A DNA stretch of 64,000 nucleotides. Source: Panorpa germanica (Eukaryota; Arthropoda; Insecta; Mecoptera; Panorpidae). Under the pieces are notes generated by a model. It saw nothing but the letters and a program-made list of their open reading frames with translations. It was not told where the DNA came from and searched no databases. Location: the NCBI GenBank assembly GCA_963678705.1, contig OY783208.1, positions 3,100,001 through 3,164,000 of the forward strand, written 5' to 3'. The position numbers and the translations under genes were made by a program. Positions 1 to 11,600 of the stretch are shown piece after piece (position 1 is the first letter of the stretch; each line of letters opens with the position of its first letter).

Positions 1-3000
1 GAGTCCGTTGTTGGATGTACTCTGTAGAATGGCAAAAGCGTGGATTGCCACATGCGCACATTTTAGTCTGGTTAGTGGACAAAATAAGGCCAGATGAGAT
101 TGATTCTATAATTTCAGCTGAAATTCCAGATGAAATAGTTGACCCAAAATTGCATGCAGTAGTAACCAAACACATGATACATGGACCTTGCGGACATTTC
201 AACTACAATTCACCCTGTATGGTCGACGGTAGGTGTTCCAAACGATACCCAAGAGACCTGCTTGCTGAAACCATAACGGGAAATGATGGATACCCATTGT
301 ATCGTCGGCGATCAGTTGCGGACAGTGGGCGATCGGTAGTTGTGAAGGTAAGAGGACAAAATGTTGATGTAGACAATCGTTGGATTGTGCCATACTCGCC
401 AATATTGTCCAAAGCTTTTGAGACTCACATCAATGTGGAATATTGTAATTCTGTGAAGTCGATAAAGTACATATGTAAATATGTTAATAAAGGTAGTGAT
501 ATGGCTGTCTTCGGTGTAACCAATGCAAATGATGAAATATCACAGTACCAGATGGGTCGCTATGTAAGTAGCAACGAAGCTATTTGGCGTATCTTTTCAT
601 TTGCGATCCATGAAAGACACCCTACAGTAGTCCATTTGGCAGTCCATTTAGAAAATGGTCAACGAGTTTATTTTAATGAATCTAACGCGGCAGACAGGGC
701 GGCACATCCACCGTCGACAACATTAACAAGTTTCTTCACAGTTTGTCAAACTGATGATTTTGCTCGCACTTTGCTGTATGCTGACATGCCACGCTATTAC
801 ACATGGAACGCATCATCGAAATCGTTTCAGCGTCGAAAACAAGGAACACCAGTTGAAGGACATCCAAATGTATTTGCTTCAGATGCTCTGGGTCGCATCT
901 ACACAGTACATCCAAATAACGATGAATGTTATTATTTGCGGTTGTTGTTGGTGAATGTTCGTGGTCCGACATCGTTTAAACAACTGAGAACAGTTAATGG
1001 ACAGCTGTGTGCGACTTACCGTGAGGCATGTCAACTATTACATTTACTTGAGAACGATTCGCACTGGGATGATACGCTCAAGGATTCCGTAATATCTTCG
1101 TCGCCGCATCAAATTCGTACATTGTTTGCGATTATCATATCGACATGTTTCCCCTCGAATCCAAAAGATTTGTGGGTTAAGTATAGAGATGACATGTCTG
1201 AGGATGTTTTGTATCGTGTGCGCCGTCAAACTTTGAATCCTACACTACAAATGACTGAAGAAATTTACAATGACACATTGATCATGATAGAAGATATGTG
1301 TTTATTTATGGCAAATAAAGTATTGTCGTGTTTGGGAATGACAGCACCCAATCGTCATATGCACGATGCATTAAACCACGAGTTGCAAAGAGAACATCAG
1401 TACGACATTGAAGCATTGGCCGAAACAGTTCGTACAAATGTTCCACAATTAAATCAACAACAAAGAATTGCGTACGACACTTTGATAGAAGCTGTGAACA
1501 GTGGATCTGGTGGAATTTATTTCCTTGATGCTCCCGGAGGAACCGGAAAAACGTTTTTAATTTCATTGCTTTTGGCGAGGATCAGATCGCGAAATGATGT
1601 TGCTCTAGCGTTGGCTTCATCTGGAATAGCTGCAACTCTGCTCGAAGGCGGGCGAACTGCACATTCTGCCTTGAAATTACCACTAAACATGCAAATCACC
1701 GAAACACCAATTTGCAACATCGCCAAAAATAGCGCAATGGCCAAGATCCTACAGGTATGCAAATTAATTGTTTGGGATGAATGCACAATGGCCCATAAGA
1801 GGTCACTGGTGGCACTGGACAGAACGTTGAAAGATATTTTCGGTGGGGCCATGATTCTGTTGTCAGGTGATTTTCGTCAGACTCTTCCAGTTATTCCCCG
1901 ATCAACTGTTGCTGATGAACTAAATGCATGCCTAAAATCATCAAATTTGTGGCAGTACGTAAAGACACTCCACTTAACAACTAACATGCGAGTATTTTTG
2001 CAACAAGATGAAACTGCTAATGTGTTTGCGAAGCAGTTGTTAGACATTGGAAATAATAAAGTTGCAGTGGACACCTCGACCGGATTCATCACATTACCTA
2101 CAGATTTCTGTCACATCACAGACTCAAAAGTGGAGCTTATTCAGCGAGTTTTCCCAGATATAGCGCAAAAGTTCAATAACCATAATTGGCTGGGTGAACG
2201 AGCAATATTAGCAGCGAAAAATAATGATGTAGAGGATCTTAATGCGACCATTCAGAATTTTCTTCCAGGACAGTTGGTTTCCTTCAAATCAGTCGACACC
2301 GTAATGAACCAGGATGACGTAATCAACTATCCCACTGAGTTTTTAAATTCACTGGAATTGCCTGGATTACCACCTCACAATTTGCAGTTAAAAGTAGGAT
2401 CAGTTGTCATCATGCTGCGTAACATTAATCAACCTCGACTATGCAATGGAACAAGACTGGCTGTGAAAAGACTGATGAATAACGTCATTGAGGCGACAAT
2501 CATAAAAGGAAAATACAAAGGAGAGGATGTCTTGATCCCGCGGATACCGATGATTCCAACGGACTTACCATTCGATTTTAAACGCTTACAATTTCCAGTA
2601 CGTCTGGCCTTTGCGATGACCATAAATAAATCGCAAGGACAGTCTTTAGAAGTTTGTGGAATCAACTTGGAGTTTCCCTGTTTCGCGCATGGACAATTAT
2701 ACGTCGCGTGTTCGCGCGTCGGAAAACCGTCTTCTTTGTTTATTTACGCACCACAAAACAAAACAAAAAATATAGTTTATGAGAAAGCTTTAAATTAATT
2801 AACAGACTGTATTTTCACAGTGTGTGTCTGTGAATATCAAATTTAAACCTTATAAATAGCCAGTATTTCAGGAAAACTCTGATTTCTAAGTAAGCAACAT
2901 GATGTATCGAAAATAATAATAAAACTTCATGCTTTATTCAATAAATGCTTTTTCATTAATAATTATTTTGTTTGTTTTAAAATCATTTTATACAAAAGAT

Positions 3001-3051
3001 TAGGTCTTTTATTTATCGATGAGGCAGTACGAAGTCTGCCGGGTCAGCTAG
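1..3051 (+). mobile_element. Helitron copy 1, 5' part cut by window edge
   Basis: This is the 3' half of an autonomous-type Helitron rolling-circle transposon. The Rep/helicase reading frame is already open at the first base of the window, so the 5' end lies outside. The 3' terminus is visible: a short hairpin (GGCAG at 3023-3027 pairing with CTGCC at 3036-3040), then CTAG at 3048-3051 followed by T, the standard Helitron 3' end. By eye the copy is almost identical to the minus-strand element at 8353-14021, including the noncoding 2799-3051 stretch, so the two form a recent inverted pair around LRR gene A. Confidence 0.93.
3..2798 (+). pseudogene. Helitron Rep/helicase, C-terminal part (copy 1)
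   Basis: The frame encodes the end of the HUH-type Rep endonuclease and the whole PIF1-like helicase of a Helitron; it would act in the nucleus on element ends. Visible are the HUH residues in PHAHIL, the paired tyrosines in YICKYVNK, a Walker A GGTGKT, the Walker B-like WDECT, GDFRQTLP, and near the end INKSQGQSL and YVACSRV. The first in-window ATG (15) is internal: the matching protein at 8606-13194 continues upstream. Compared with that copy, an 18-nt in-frame deletion near 1834 removes six residues (LRDNQN) just before FGGAM, next to an E to V change. This lies between helicase motifs and probably damages the enzyme. Two other differences are minor. It is called a pseudogene for that deletion and the window truncation. 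Confidence 0.85.
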
Positions 3052-3608
3052 TAGTTTAATAAATTAAAAATTACCTATAATTAATATCAAATTTATATTA
3101 ATTCAATTTAAATACAAATTAAATATTTTGAAAAGGAATAATAAATTTGGCAACGCTGCAAATTTACGTGTGTTGACGCATGCGTGATTTGGTTTTTTGA
3201 CAAATAAATTCTTATATTTCATAAAATATTTATTCCGATTTTGAATTTCCCGCTCAAATTGGCATTTGCAACGTTGCCGGCTTATAACCTACATTTACTG
3301 TTTCTTAAAGGTTTTATTTAAATAATTTCGTAAATAGGTATTCTTTTGATAATTTTCTTTTTGCAATAGTTACAGAAAAGATTCTTTTATATACACCTAG
3401 TTTTTTATAGTTAAAAGTTATATTATGTGGTGAAATTGAGCTAAAAATTATGATATGTATGGAAAATGACTATTTTTAATCATGTATAAAAAGAAAACTA
3501 TGAACCCTAGGTCTCTAAAATTTTCAGACAGCATGTATTTTAACTATTTGTATCGACCCTCCAAATTTCACAACGTTTTCATCATTTACGTTAACGTCCT
3601 GTACCTCC
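3052..3608. other. AT-rich intergenic spacer, no gene seen
   Basis: Stretch between the Helitron 3' end and the start of the LRR-type 3' flank at 3609. It has no convincing ORF, terminal inverted repeats or RNA gene. It is not repeated elsewhere in the window as far as I can see. Confidence 0.5.
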
Positions 3609-4600
3609 TTAACTGGCAGTAGTTTATATTATATTTATACGTTCTAAATAAAAATCTTATTTTATGAAAAACATTTTTATAATTATTTTTAGTTCCTACT
3701 TTTTATTTGAAATTATATTTCTTATCTGCTGATATACTTGTCACAGGAAAACCATTAATGGTCCTATTTTTGAGCCAAACATGTAAACAAATAAACAAAT
3801 ACACCTAAACATTATAATATACTAGCGTTCAGCCCGTCTCGAAGCGACGTTAAATAAAATAATTTGTAGTTTCAAATTTGAATTCCATTTTTAAATTAGA
3901 ATGTGTGACTTGACTATAATGGCCGTCGTTTCTATAAAATGGCGCCGTACTCGTATATTGATAAAGTTTCAATTTGAGTTAATGCAGAGATATATGTAAA
4001 ACTGTATTCTCTACCTCTTTCAATACTCAGACAAGTCGAATATTTATTTCGTCGTTCTTTCAAAACTCAATATTTTGAGTTGTGTCACTAATGAACTGCA
4101 CGATCGATATATTTTAATAAAAATGTAAAAAACCCAACTTTAAAATATGATTTCACAGTCCGATTTGAATCATTTCTAATCAAAACGGAAATGCGGTATC
4201 AGATCCGCTCCGTGCGTCCATCGGACAACGAACACACACTGCCATTACGCAACTAACGTGTAAGGGTTCTCTCACACTGGTTCAAAAGACTTGCAGCGTC
4301 CGAGTTATGCAGTCGCATTTATTTGATAAAGTGTGTTATTGCGAAACAACTCTAATTCTTGTTACTAAAAAGGTTGGCATCACTAGTAGACAGTTCCAGT
4401 GTGAGAACAGCCTTAACCAACACGCTGCGCTGGTTCCTACGTAGGCCCGGTCTGCCTTACAGGGGATCCGGATGCGGACAACCTCATGACCCCCCTCTCA
4501 CTCCACTTCTACTTACATGACTAAAATTTATCAAAAGTTAGGACTTACGTAATTTAAGTTTGCCAAATAAATTTTTAATTTGAAATTAATTGAATTTCTT
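3609..4600 (+). repeat. Orphan LRR-unit 3' flank (relic of a lost unit upstream of A)
   Basis: This segment matches the 3' flanks of LRR units B (from about 17330), D (from about 51980) and E (from about 62330): the TTAACTGGCAGTAG block, an AATAAA poly(A) region, the CTAGCGTTCAGCCCGTC motif and the CTACGTAGGCC block. No LRR gene lies immediately upstream; homology starts abruptly at 3609. The simplest reading is that another array unit once lay to the left and was deleted or moved. It carries the same nested MITE (4263-4413) as the other units. Confidence 0.7.
4263..4413. mobile_element. MITE nested in unit 3' flank (copy 1 of 4)
   Basis: Short inverted repeats (AGGG..TCTCACACTGG against CCAGTGTGAGA..CAGCCT) are bounded by TA on both sides. 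Sister copies sit at the equivalent place in units B, D and E, so insertion predates the array expansion. There is no coding capacity. The superfamily is unclear; a TA target would fit Tc1/mariner. Confidence 0.5.
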
Positions 4601-5229
4601 AAAATTAATGAAACAATTTCTCAATTCGCTACGGTAGGCCCTTTTATGTCGGGAATTAGAGAAGCTGATGAGTTACTAGTTACAGCTGTCACGTGCAACA
4701 CATAAAGTTTTGATATTATGAATGTTGTAAACAAACGTAAACAAAATCGATTTATTAGTAGTCTACAAATCGATTGACGGCAAAGTTGGGTTAAAAAGTA
4801 ATCGACAAAACAAACATTTAAAACTTTAAATATCTATATCTCTTTCTAGTGCTTTACGTAATACTTGACTTAGTGTTCCAAAATAATAATTTGTATGAAT
4901 GTATGTATTATTTGATGGTAGATAATAATAAAGGGTGTGCACATGTTCAATTTATGTAGTTTTATAAAACGCCTGAAAAATATGCAACTTATTTAACTGT
5001 GGTAAACTTTCAAGGGATTCAAACTTTTATATTATGTGAGGCCTATCTAAAAATTAGCCCTCGTTTTCTACGGATTGAAAGAAAAACAAATTATCTCGAA
5101 TTCTTACATAATTTTACTATTTAAAATTAATAGAAATATTTTGAAATCGATGAATGATGAAGAAGGGAAAATAAAACGTCATCTAGTGCGTAGGGGATTA
5201 ACTAGTTTCGTAAACAAAAACACTATCGA
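4601..5229. other. Intergenic upstream of LRR gene A
   Basis: AT-rich, with no ORF. Part of it (about 4670-4770, around ACACATAAAGTTTTGATAT) matches the region upstream of unit C near 24880-24950, showing that the duplicated units include about 1 kb of upstream DNA. Confidence 0.45.
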
Positions 5230-5230
5230 C

Positions 5231-5238
5231 TATAAAAG
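5231..5238 (+). promoter_or_regulatory. TATA-like box upstream of gene A
   Basis: TATAAAAG lies about 400 bp before the ATG. It is not present in the equivalent place in unit B, which is otherwise alignable from just downstream. It would imply a long 5' UTR or an unseen leader intron, so its use is uncertain. Confidence 0.3.
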
Positions 5239-5384
5239 GCGCGTTCTCATCTGATTTTAATCGTAACTTTATTCTGGTGTTAGTCACATTGAAATGTTAA
5301 TTTCATTATTTGTCATTTTCCTTCTTGTGACAAATTTGTTCCATGTAAATGACTAAATCCAATTAATTAATATTTTGTGGCTTC

Positions 5385-5393
5385 AAATTCCCC
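5385..5393. promoter_or_regulatory. Conserved kappaB-like motif upstream of gene A
   Basis: AAATTCCCC (reverse complement GGGGAATTT) is found at the same place upstream of B (14460), D (48326) and E (58651) but is lost in C. It resembles an NF-kappaB/Rel site without matching the insect consensus perfectly. It is reported because it is retained in four units. Confidence 0.3.
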
Positions 5394-5454
5394 GGGTCTA
5401 GTTTTTCGGGTCTTCCTCCCAGGAAATTTGAGGTTGTTAAAATAAATAAAATAA

Positions 5455-5570
5455 TTAACCAAAGGAAATGCGTCAGTGATAACCCGATGGAACCCAATGA
5501 CAAAACGTTGCAGAATATGAGAAGTGGAATCAGTTAAAAGAGCCTCGCGCGTCTAAGCAGTTCACAGTGA
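5455..5570 (+). promoter_or_regulatory. Conserved proximal promoter block, unit A
   Basis: A block beginning AACCAAAGGAAATGCG and containing AACCCGATGGAACCCAATG and GTTAAAAGAGCCTCGCG precedes all five LRR genes (B 14531-14647, C 25104-25200, D 48398-48530, E 58741-58870). A weak TATA-like TTAAAAG (about 5535) lies about 30 bp before an initiator-like TTCACAGTG (5561-5569). The core promoter is inferred from conservation and spacing only. Confidence 0.45.
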
Positions 5571-5629
5571 TCTAAGAAGAAGAAGAAAAGTCAGTTTTAT
5601 TGAATAGCTGTGATTTCATTGAAATTAAA

Positions 5630-8185
5630 ATGTTCGGGTTAACAATTAGCGTGTTGTTTGTTTTTGCTGTGTGCGTGTTCGCTCAGATAGGCTATCGTGA
5701 CTCGTATATTTGGTTGGATGATGCAAACAAATCGACATCTATCCCAGACGATTGGGACGTTAAAAACCCATCGATTGTTACAAACATTTATGTGAGTGAT
5801 GTACACGTTGAGAAGATAAACACCGGTGCTTTTGAGAACTTCACCAGCCTCGAAGAGCTGTGGCTAACAGGAAGAATAACCGCCATAGAGGACGATGCCT
5901 TCACTGGATTGGACAAATTATATAGCATAACACTAAATGGAGTTGGTATTAAAGACATCGGCCCAAAAGTGTTCCATAATTTAAATAGTTTAATTAGCTT
6001 AAAATTAGTAAAAAATGAAATTACGAAAATGCATCTAACTAACTTAACAGTGTTGACAGAACTGAATTTATCCCATAATAATATCACGGAATTAGGTGAT
6101 ATCGTTATTACAAACTAAGAAAACCTGAAATTTATTGACTTAAGAGAGAATAAAATCCGTGAATTAAAGAACGGGGCATTCAAAGGTTGTCCAGGTCTAA
6201 CTACTTTAAATTTAAATAAAAATCATATTACAGATATTGAAGGATATACCTTGGTACACGTGTCCAAGTTGGAAGTATTGTCCTTAAGTCATAACAATTT
6301 AACGAGAATAAATGATGATCAGTTCGACGAGTTGAAGAATTTAAAGCGATTAGAATTGTCAAATAATTTAATAAATGACATTCCTGATTTTAGTTTCATA
6401 AATCTTAATGCATTGACCAATTTAGATTTGTCACATAATAAGATTACATCTCTTGGTTATTTGTCGTTGTATGAACTGACTGAACTCAAGTTGGATCATA
6501 ACTCAATAACGAGTGTACCTGCAAACACATTTGTTTACACACGTAAATTAGAATATTTAGACTTAGGATTTAATTTAATAAAAGAATTTAATTTACCTAT
6601 TGAATTAGAAAGGTTAAGTCGTCTCAACTTAGAACATAACCAATTAGATTTTATTGAATTACCAGCCACAACTCAAATGAACATAGAGGTACTAGATTTA
6701 AGTGACAACAACTTCACTCACCTTGACGAATCGTTTCAACATTTAATTAACCTTCAACAATTGTCATTAAGGAAAAACAAAGTTAAAAGTTTTCCCCTGT
6801 GTATACCGGGTAGTTTAACAAATTTGGATTTATCTGACAATAAACTTCATGGGATAGCCCTGGATAAATTCTGTGACTCTGCAACTCAAGGGAAGCTGCA
6901 AATAGTAGATTTATCTTCTAATCAGTTTACATCTTACAACTTGACCTACACCAACAAATCTTTACAAGAAACGCAACCAGATTTGAACGAAATTGATTTA
7001 AGTCATAATTTATTGAATGCCGACTCATTGAAACAATTTCAAAATTCTGAGTTACGTCATATAACAGTTCTAAAAATTGAGCCGCAACAAAAAGTTGACG
7101 AAAATCAGAACACAATATGGATCGTGGTAATTTCGGCTGCACTGGCTGCTATTGGTGTATTTGCAGGTTAGAATTACAATCCTATTTATCTTAATTGTAA
7201 AATAGGCAACCCTCCTAACAATTAACGGTGGCCTACAATCTTAATTCAGAGAGAGTTCAGAAAGTGGGGATGACATGCGTTATATGTTCCAGGCCGATGT
7301 TTTCCTACTCTTAACATTCTCGTAGCTATTTTGTGCTATTTTAGTTATTTTTCTCTAGTGCACATCTTCCCTTCCCCCGTCCCTCCATAGAAAATATTCA
7401 GGGGCACCACATTTTGGCATTATTCCGGTCAGGAAAAGTTTCTCGCGAAATTTACATCGTAGCACGGTCCTGTAGGAACCACGTGTCTTGTAGGTCCACG
7501 TTACAGCATCCTGAATTAAATAACACCGACCTGGAACATAAAACGCTCCCTGTACATCCAGGTTAAAATGAATTTCAAATTTATTGAGTACAAAACATAA
7601 TTAAGTGTTCCTAACTCATAATAATAATAATTACTACATGGAAAACCTGTTCCTTTTCAGTAATTGGCGCCATATTCTTTGTGTGCAAACAGCGGAGAAG
7701 GACGAACCCGAATCCGAATGTCAACGATGCAATTATGCTAAATAACCTTTATGATGACGTCAGAGGCGCACCATTTTATCATTATCCCATTTTTCCAATT
7801 TACGACTCCTTGGGAACACCTCACATTTATCACTACCCCACGTTCCGTCCATGGTATGACGAAGTTCGCCCACAACCTATTTATTTATCGGTCCTGCCCG
7901 ATATTCCAGGTACGTAATTAGAGAACGCCCAACATGAATTGAACCTAATTATTGAAAAGTCAATTAGTTGCTTTTACAAGCACATTGTGTAACATTGTTA
8001 CTTAAAGCTTCAAATACAACAATTAAACAATAATTAAAAAATGTAAATACAAAGAAAGTAAGGTAGTTTTAATTGGGTATGTTCACTATTATAACTCGAT
8101 GTGTTTTTCAAATGTTTTAGGGCCCCAACCTTTGGAACAGGAGGACAACGGACCCGAAGAAAATATTTATGAGGAAATTGAATGA
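5630..8185 (+). pseudogene. LRR type I receptor A with one in-frame stop
   Basis: Three exons: 5630-7166, 7661-7909 and 8121-8185. Both introns are phase 1 with GT/AG ends, and the ATG at 5630 starts a clear signal peptide (MFGLTISVLFVFAVCVFA). The LRR ectodomain is one module of 23-24-residue LxxLxLxxN repeats with many N-glycosylation sites. It ends in an LCIPGS...KFC cysteine region, then a helix split by intron 1 (WIVVISAALAAIGVFA + VIGAIFFVC), KQRRR, and a tail with YDDV, YDSL, YDEV, YLSV and YEEI. TAA at 6116-6118 (codon 163) replaces the Leu codon TTA seen in C. The remaining 453 codons are open in the same frame, with no other lesion. It may be a pseudogene, a read-through gene, or a source of a 162-residue secreted fragment. 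AATAAA is at 8287. Confidence 0.8.
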
Positions 8186-8605
8186 ATATGGTTTTGTTCT
8201 GATGAAGATTTTTATTTTTAGTTAAGCTTAATTTATATTAAACTTGGATTAACTGACAGTAGTTTATATTATATTTATACGTTCTAAATAAAAATCTTAT
8301 TTGATGAAAAACATTTTTATAATTATTTTTAGTTCCTACTTTTTATTTGTAACTAGCTGACCCGGCAGACTTCGTACTGCCTCATCGATAAATAAAAGAC
8401 CTAATCTTTTGTATAAAATGATTTTAAAACAAACAAAATAATTATTAATGAAAAAGCATTTATTGAATAAAGCATGAAGTTTTATTATTATTTTCGATAC
8501 ATCATGTTGCTTACTTAGAAATCAGAGTTTTCCTGAAATACTGGCTATTTATAAGGTTTAAATTTGATATTCACAGACACACACTGTGAAAATACAGTCT
8601 GTTAA

Positions 8606-11600
8606 TTAATTTAAAGCTTTCTCATAAACTATATTTTTTGTTTTGTTTTGTGGTGCGTAAATAAACAAAGAAGACGGTTTTCCGACGCGCGAACACGCGA
8701 CGTATAATTGTCCATGCGCGAAACAGGGAAACTCCAAGTTGATTCCACAAACTTCTAAAGACTGTCCTTGCGATTTATTTATGGTCATCGCAAAGGCCAG
8801 ACGTACTGGAAATTGTAAGCGTTTAAAATCGAATGGTAAGTCCGTTGGAATCATCGGTATCCGCGGGATCAAGACATCCTCTCCTTTGTATTTTCCTTTT
8901 ATGATTGTCGCCTCAATGACGTTATTCATCAGTCTTTTCACAGCCAGTCTTGTTCCATTGCATAGCCGAGGTTGATTAATGTTACGCAGCATGATGACAA
9001 CTGATCCTACTTTTAACTGCAAATTGTGAGGTGGTAATCCAGGCAATTCCAGTGAATTTAAAAACTCAGTGGGATAGTTGATTACGTCATCCTGGTTCAT
9101 TACGGTGTCGACTGATTTGAAGGAAACCAACTGTCCTGGAAGAAAATTCTGAATGGTCGCATTAAGATCCTCTACATCATTATTTTTCGCTGCTAATATT
9201 GCTCGTTCACCCAGCCAATTATGGTTATTGAACTTTTGCGCTATATCTGGGAAAACTCGCTGAATAAGCTCCACTTTTGAGTCTGTGATGTGACAGAAAT
9301 CTGTAGGTAATGTGATGAATCCGGTCGAGGTGTCCACTGCAACTTTATTATTTCCAATGTCTAACAACTGCTTCGCAAACACATTAGCAGTTTCATCTTG
9401 TTGCAAAAATACTCGCATGTTAGTTGTTAAGTGGAGTGTCTTTACGTACTGCCACAAATTTGATGATTTTAGGCATGCATTTAGTTCATCAGCAACAGTT
9501 GATCGGGGAATAACTGGAAGAGTCTGACGAAAATCACCTGACAACAGAATCATGGCCCCACCGAAAATATTTTGGTTGTCACGAAGATCTTTCAACGTTC
9601 TGTCCAGTGCCTCCAGTGACCTCTTATGGGCCATTGTGCATTCATCCCAAACAATTAATTTGCATACCTGTAGGATCTTGGCCATTGCGCTATTTTTGGC
9701 GATGTTGCAAATTGGTGTTTCGGTGATTTGCATGTTTAGTGGTAATTTCAAGGCAGAATGTGCAGTTCGCCCGCCTTCGAGCAGAGTTGCAGCTATTCCA
9801 GATGAAGCCAACGCTAGAGCAACATCATTTCGCGATCTGATCCTCGCCAAAAGCAATGAAATTAAAAACGTTTTTCCGGTTCCTCCGGGAGCATCAAGGA
9901 AATAAATTCCACCAGATCCACTGTTCACAGCTTCTATCAAAGTGTCGTACGCAATTCTTTGTTGTTGATTTAATTGTGGAACATTTGTACGAACTGTTTC
10001 GGCCAATGCTTCAATGTCGTACTGATGTTCTCTTTGCAACTCGTGGTTTAATGCATCGTGCATATGACGATTGGGTGCTGTCATTCCCAAACACGACAAT
10101 ACTTTATTTGCCATAAATAAACACATATCTTCTATCATGATCAATGTGTCATTGTAAATTTCTTCAGTCATTTGTAGTGTAGGATTCAAAGTTTGACGGC
10201 GCACACGATACAAAACATCCTCAGACATGTCATCTCTATACTTAACCCACAAATCTTTTGGATTCGAGGGGAAACATGTCGATATGATAATCGCAAACAA
10301 TGTACGAATTTGATGCGGCGACGAAGATATTACGGAATCCTTGAGCGTATCATCCCAGTGCGAATCGTTCTCAAGTAAATGTAATAGTTGACATGCCTCA
10401 CGGTAAGTCGCACACAGCTGTCCATTAACTGTTCTCAGTTGTTTAAACGATGTCGGACCACGAACATTCACCAACAACAACCGCAAATAATAACATTCAT
10501 CGTTATTTGGATGTACTGTGTAGATGCGACCCAGAGCATCTGAAGCAAATACATTTGGATGTCCTTCAACTGGTGTTCCTTGTTTTCGACGCTGAAACGA
10601 TTTCGATGATGCGTTCCATGTGTAATAGCGTGGCATGTCAGCATACAGCAAAGTGCGAGCAAAATCATCAGTTTGACAAACTGTGAAGAAACTTGTTAAT
10701 GTTGTCGACGGTGGATGTGCCGCCCTGTCTGCCGCGTTAGATTCATTAAAATAAACTCGTTGACCATTTTCTAAATGGACTGCCAAATGGACTACTGTAG
10801 GGTGTCTTTCATGGATCGCAAATGAAAAGATACGCCAAATAGCTTCGTTGCTACTTACATAGCGACCCATCTGGTACTGTGATATTTCATCATTTGCATC
10901 GGTTACACCGAAGACAGCCATATCACTACCTTTATTAACATATTTACATATGTACTTTATCGACTTCACAGAATTACAATATTCCACATTGATGTGAGTC
11001 TCAAAAGCTTTGGACAATATTGGCGAGTATGGCACAATCCAACGATTGTCTACATCAACATTTTGTCCTCTTACCTTCACAACTACCGATCGCCCACTGT
11101 CCGCAACTGATCGCCGACGATACAATGGGTATCCATCATTTCCCGTTATGGTTTCAGCAAGCAGGTCTCTTGGGTATCGTTTGGAACACCTACCGTCGAC
11201 CATACAGGGTGAATTGTAGTTGAAATGTCCGCAAGGTCCATGTATCATGTGTTTGGTTACTACTGCATGCAATTTTGGGTCAACTATTTCATCTGGAATT
11301 TCAGCTGAAATTATAGAATCAATCTCATCTGGCCTTATTTTGTCCACTAACCAGACTAAAATGTGCGCATGTGGCAATCCACGCTTTTGCCATTCTACAG
11401 AGTACATCCAACAACGGACTCGGCCATACACACAATGCTTTATTAAAAAATTCATGAGAGATTTTAATTTTTGTTTAAAAACTCTGGCAGTTATGTCATG
11501 TCTATCAACTGGTGTTTGGCTATGTAGTAATTCCTTCTCGATTTCGGACCATTTTGGGTTACATGTGAATGTAACAAATAAATCTGGGCGGCCATAATGC

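Noticed and set aside
3048-3051. Helitron flank searched for a target-site duplication
   Set aside because: Helitrons insert between A and T without duplication; none is expected and none was found.
7169-7171. TAG ending exon 1 of gene A read as the true protein end (also in B-E)
   Set aside because: It lies just inside intron 1, right after a GT donor; splicing to the downstream exon completes a membrane helix and keeps frame in all five genes.
8739-11597. Several plus-strand ORFs of 60-125 codons across this stretch
   Set aside because: They are antisense shadows of the Helitron transposase; mirror images occur opposite copy 1 at 199-2665.
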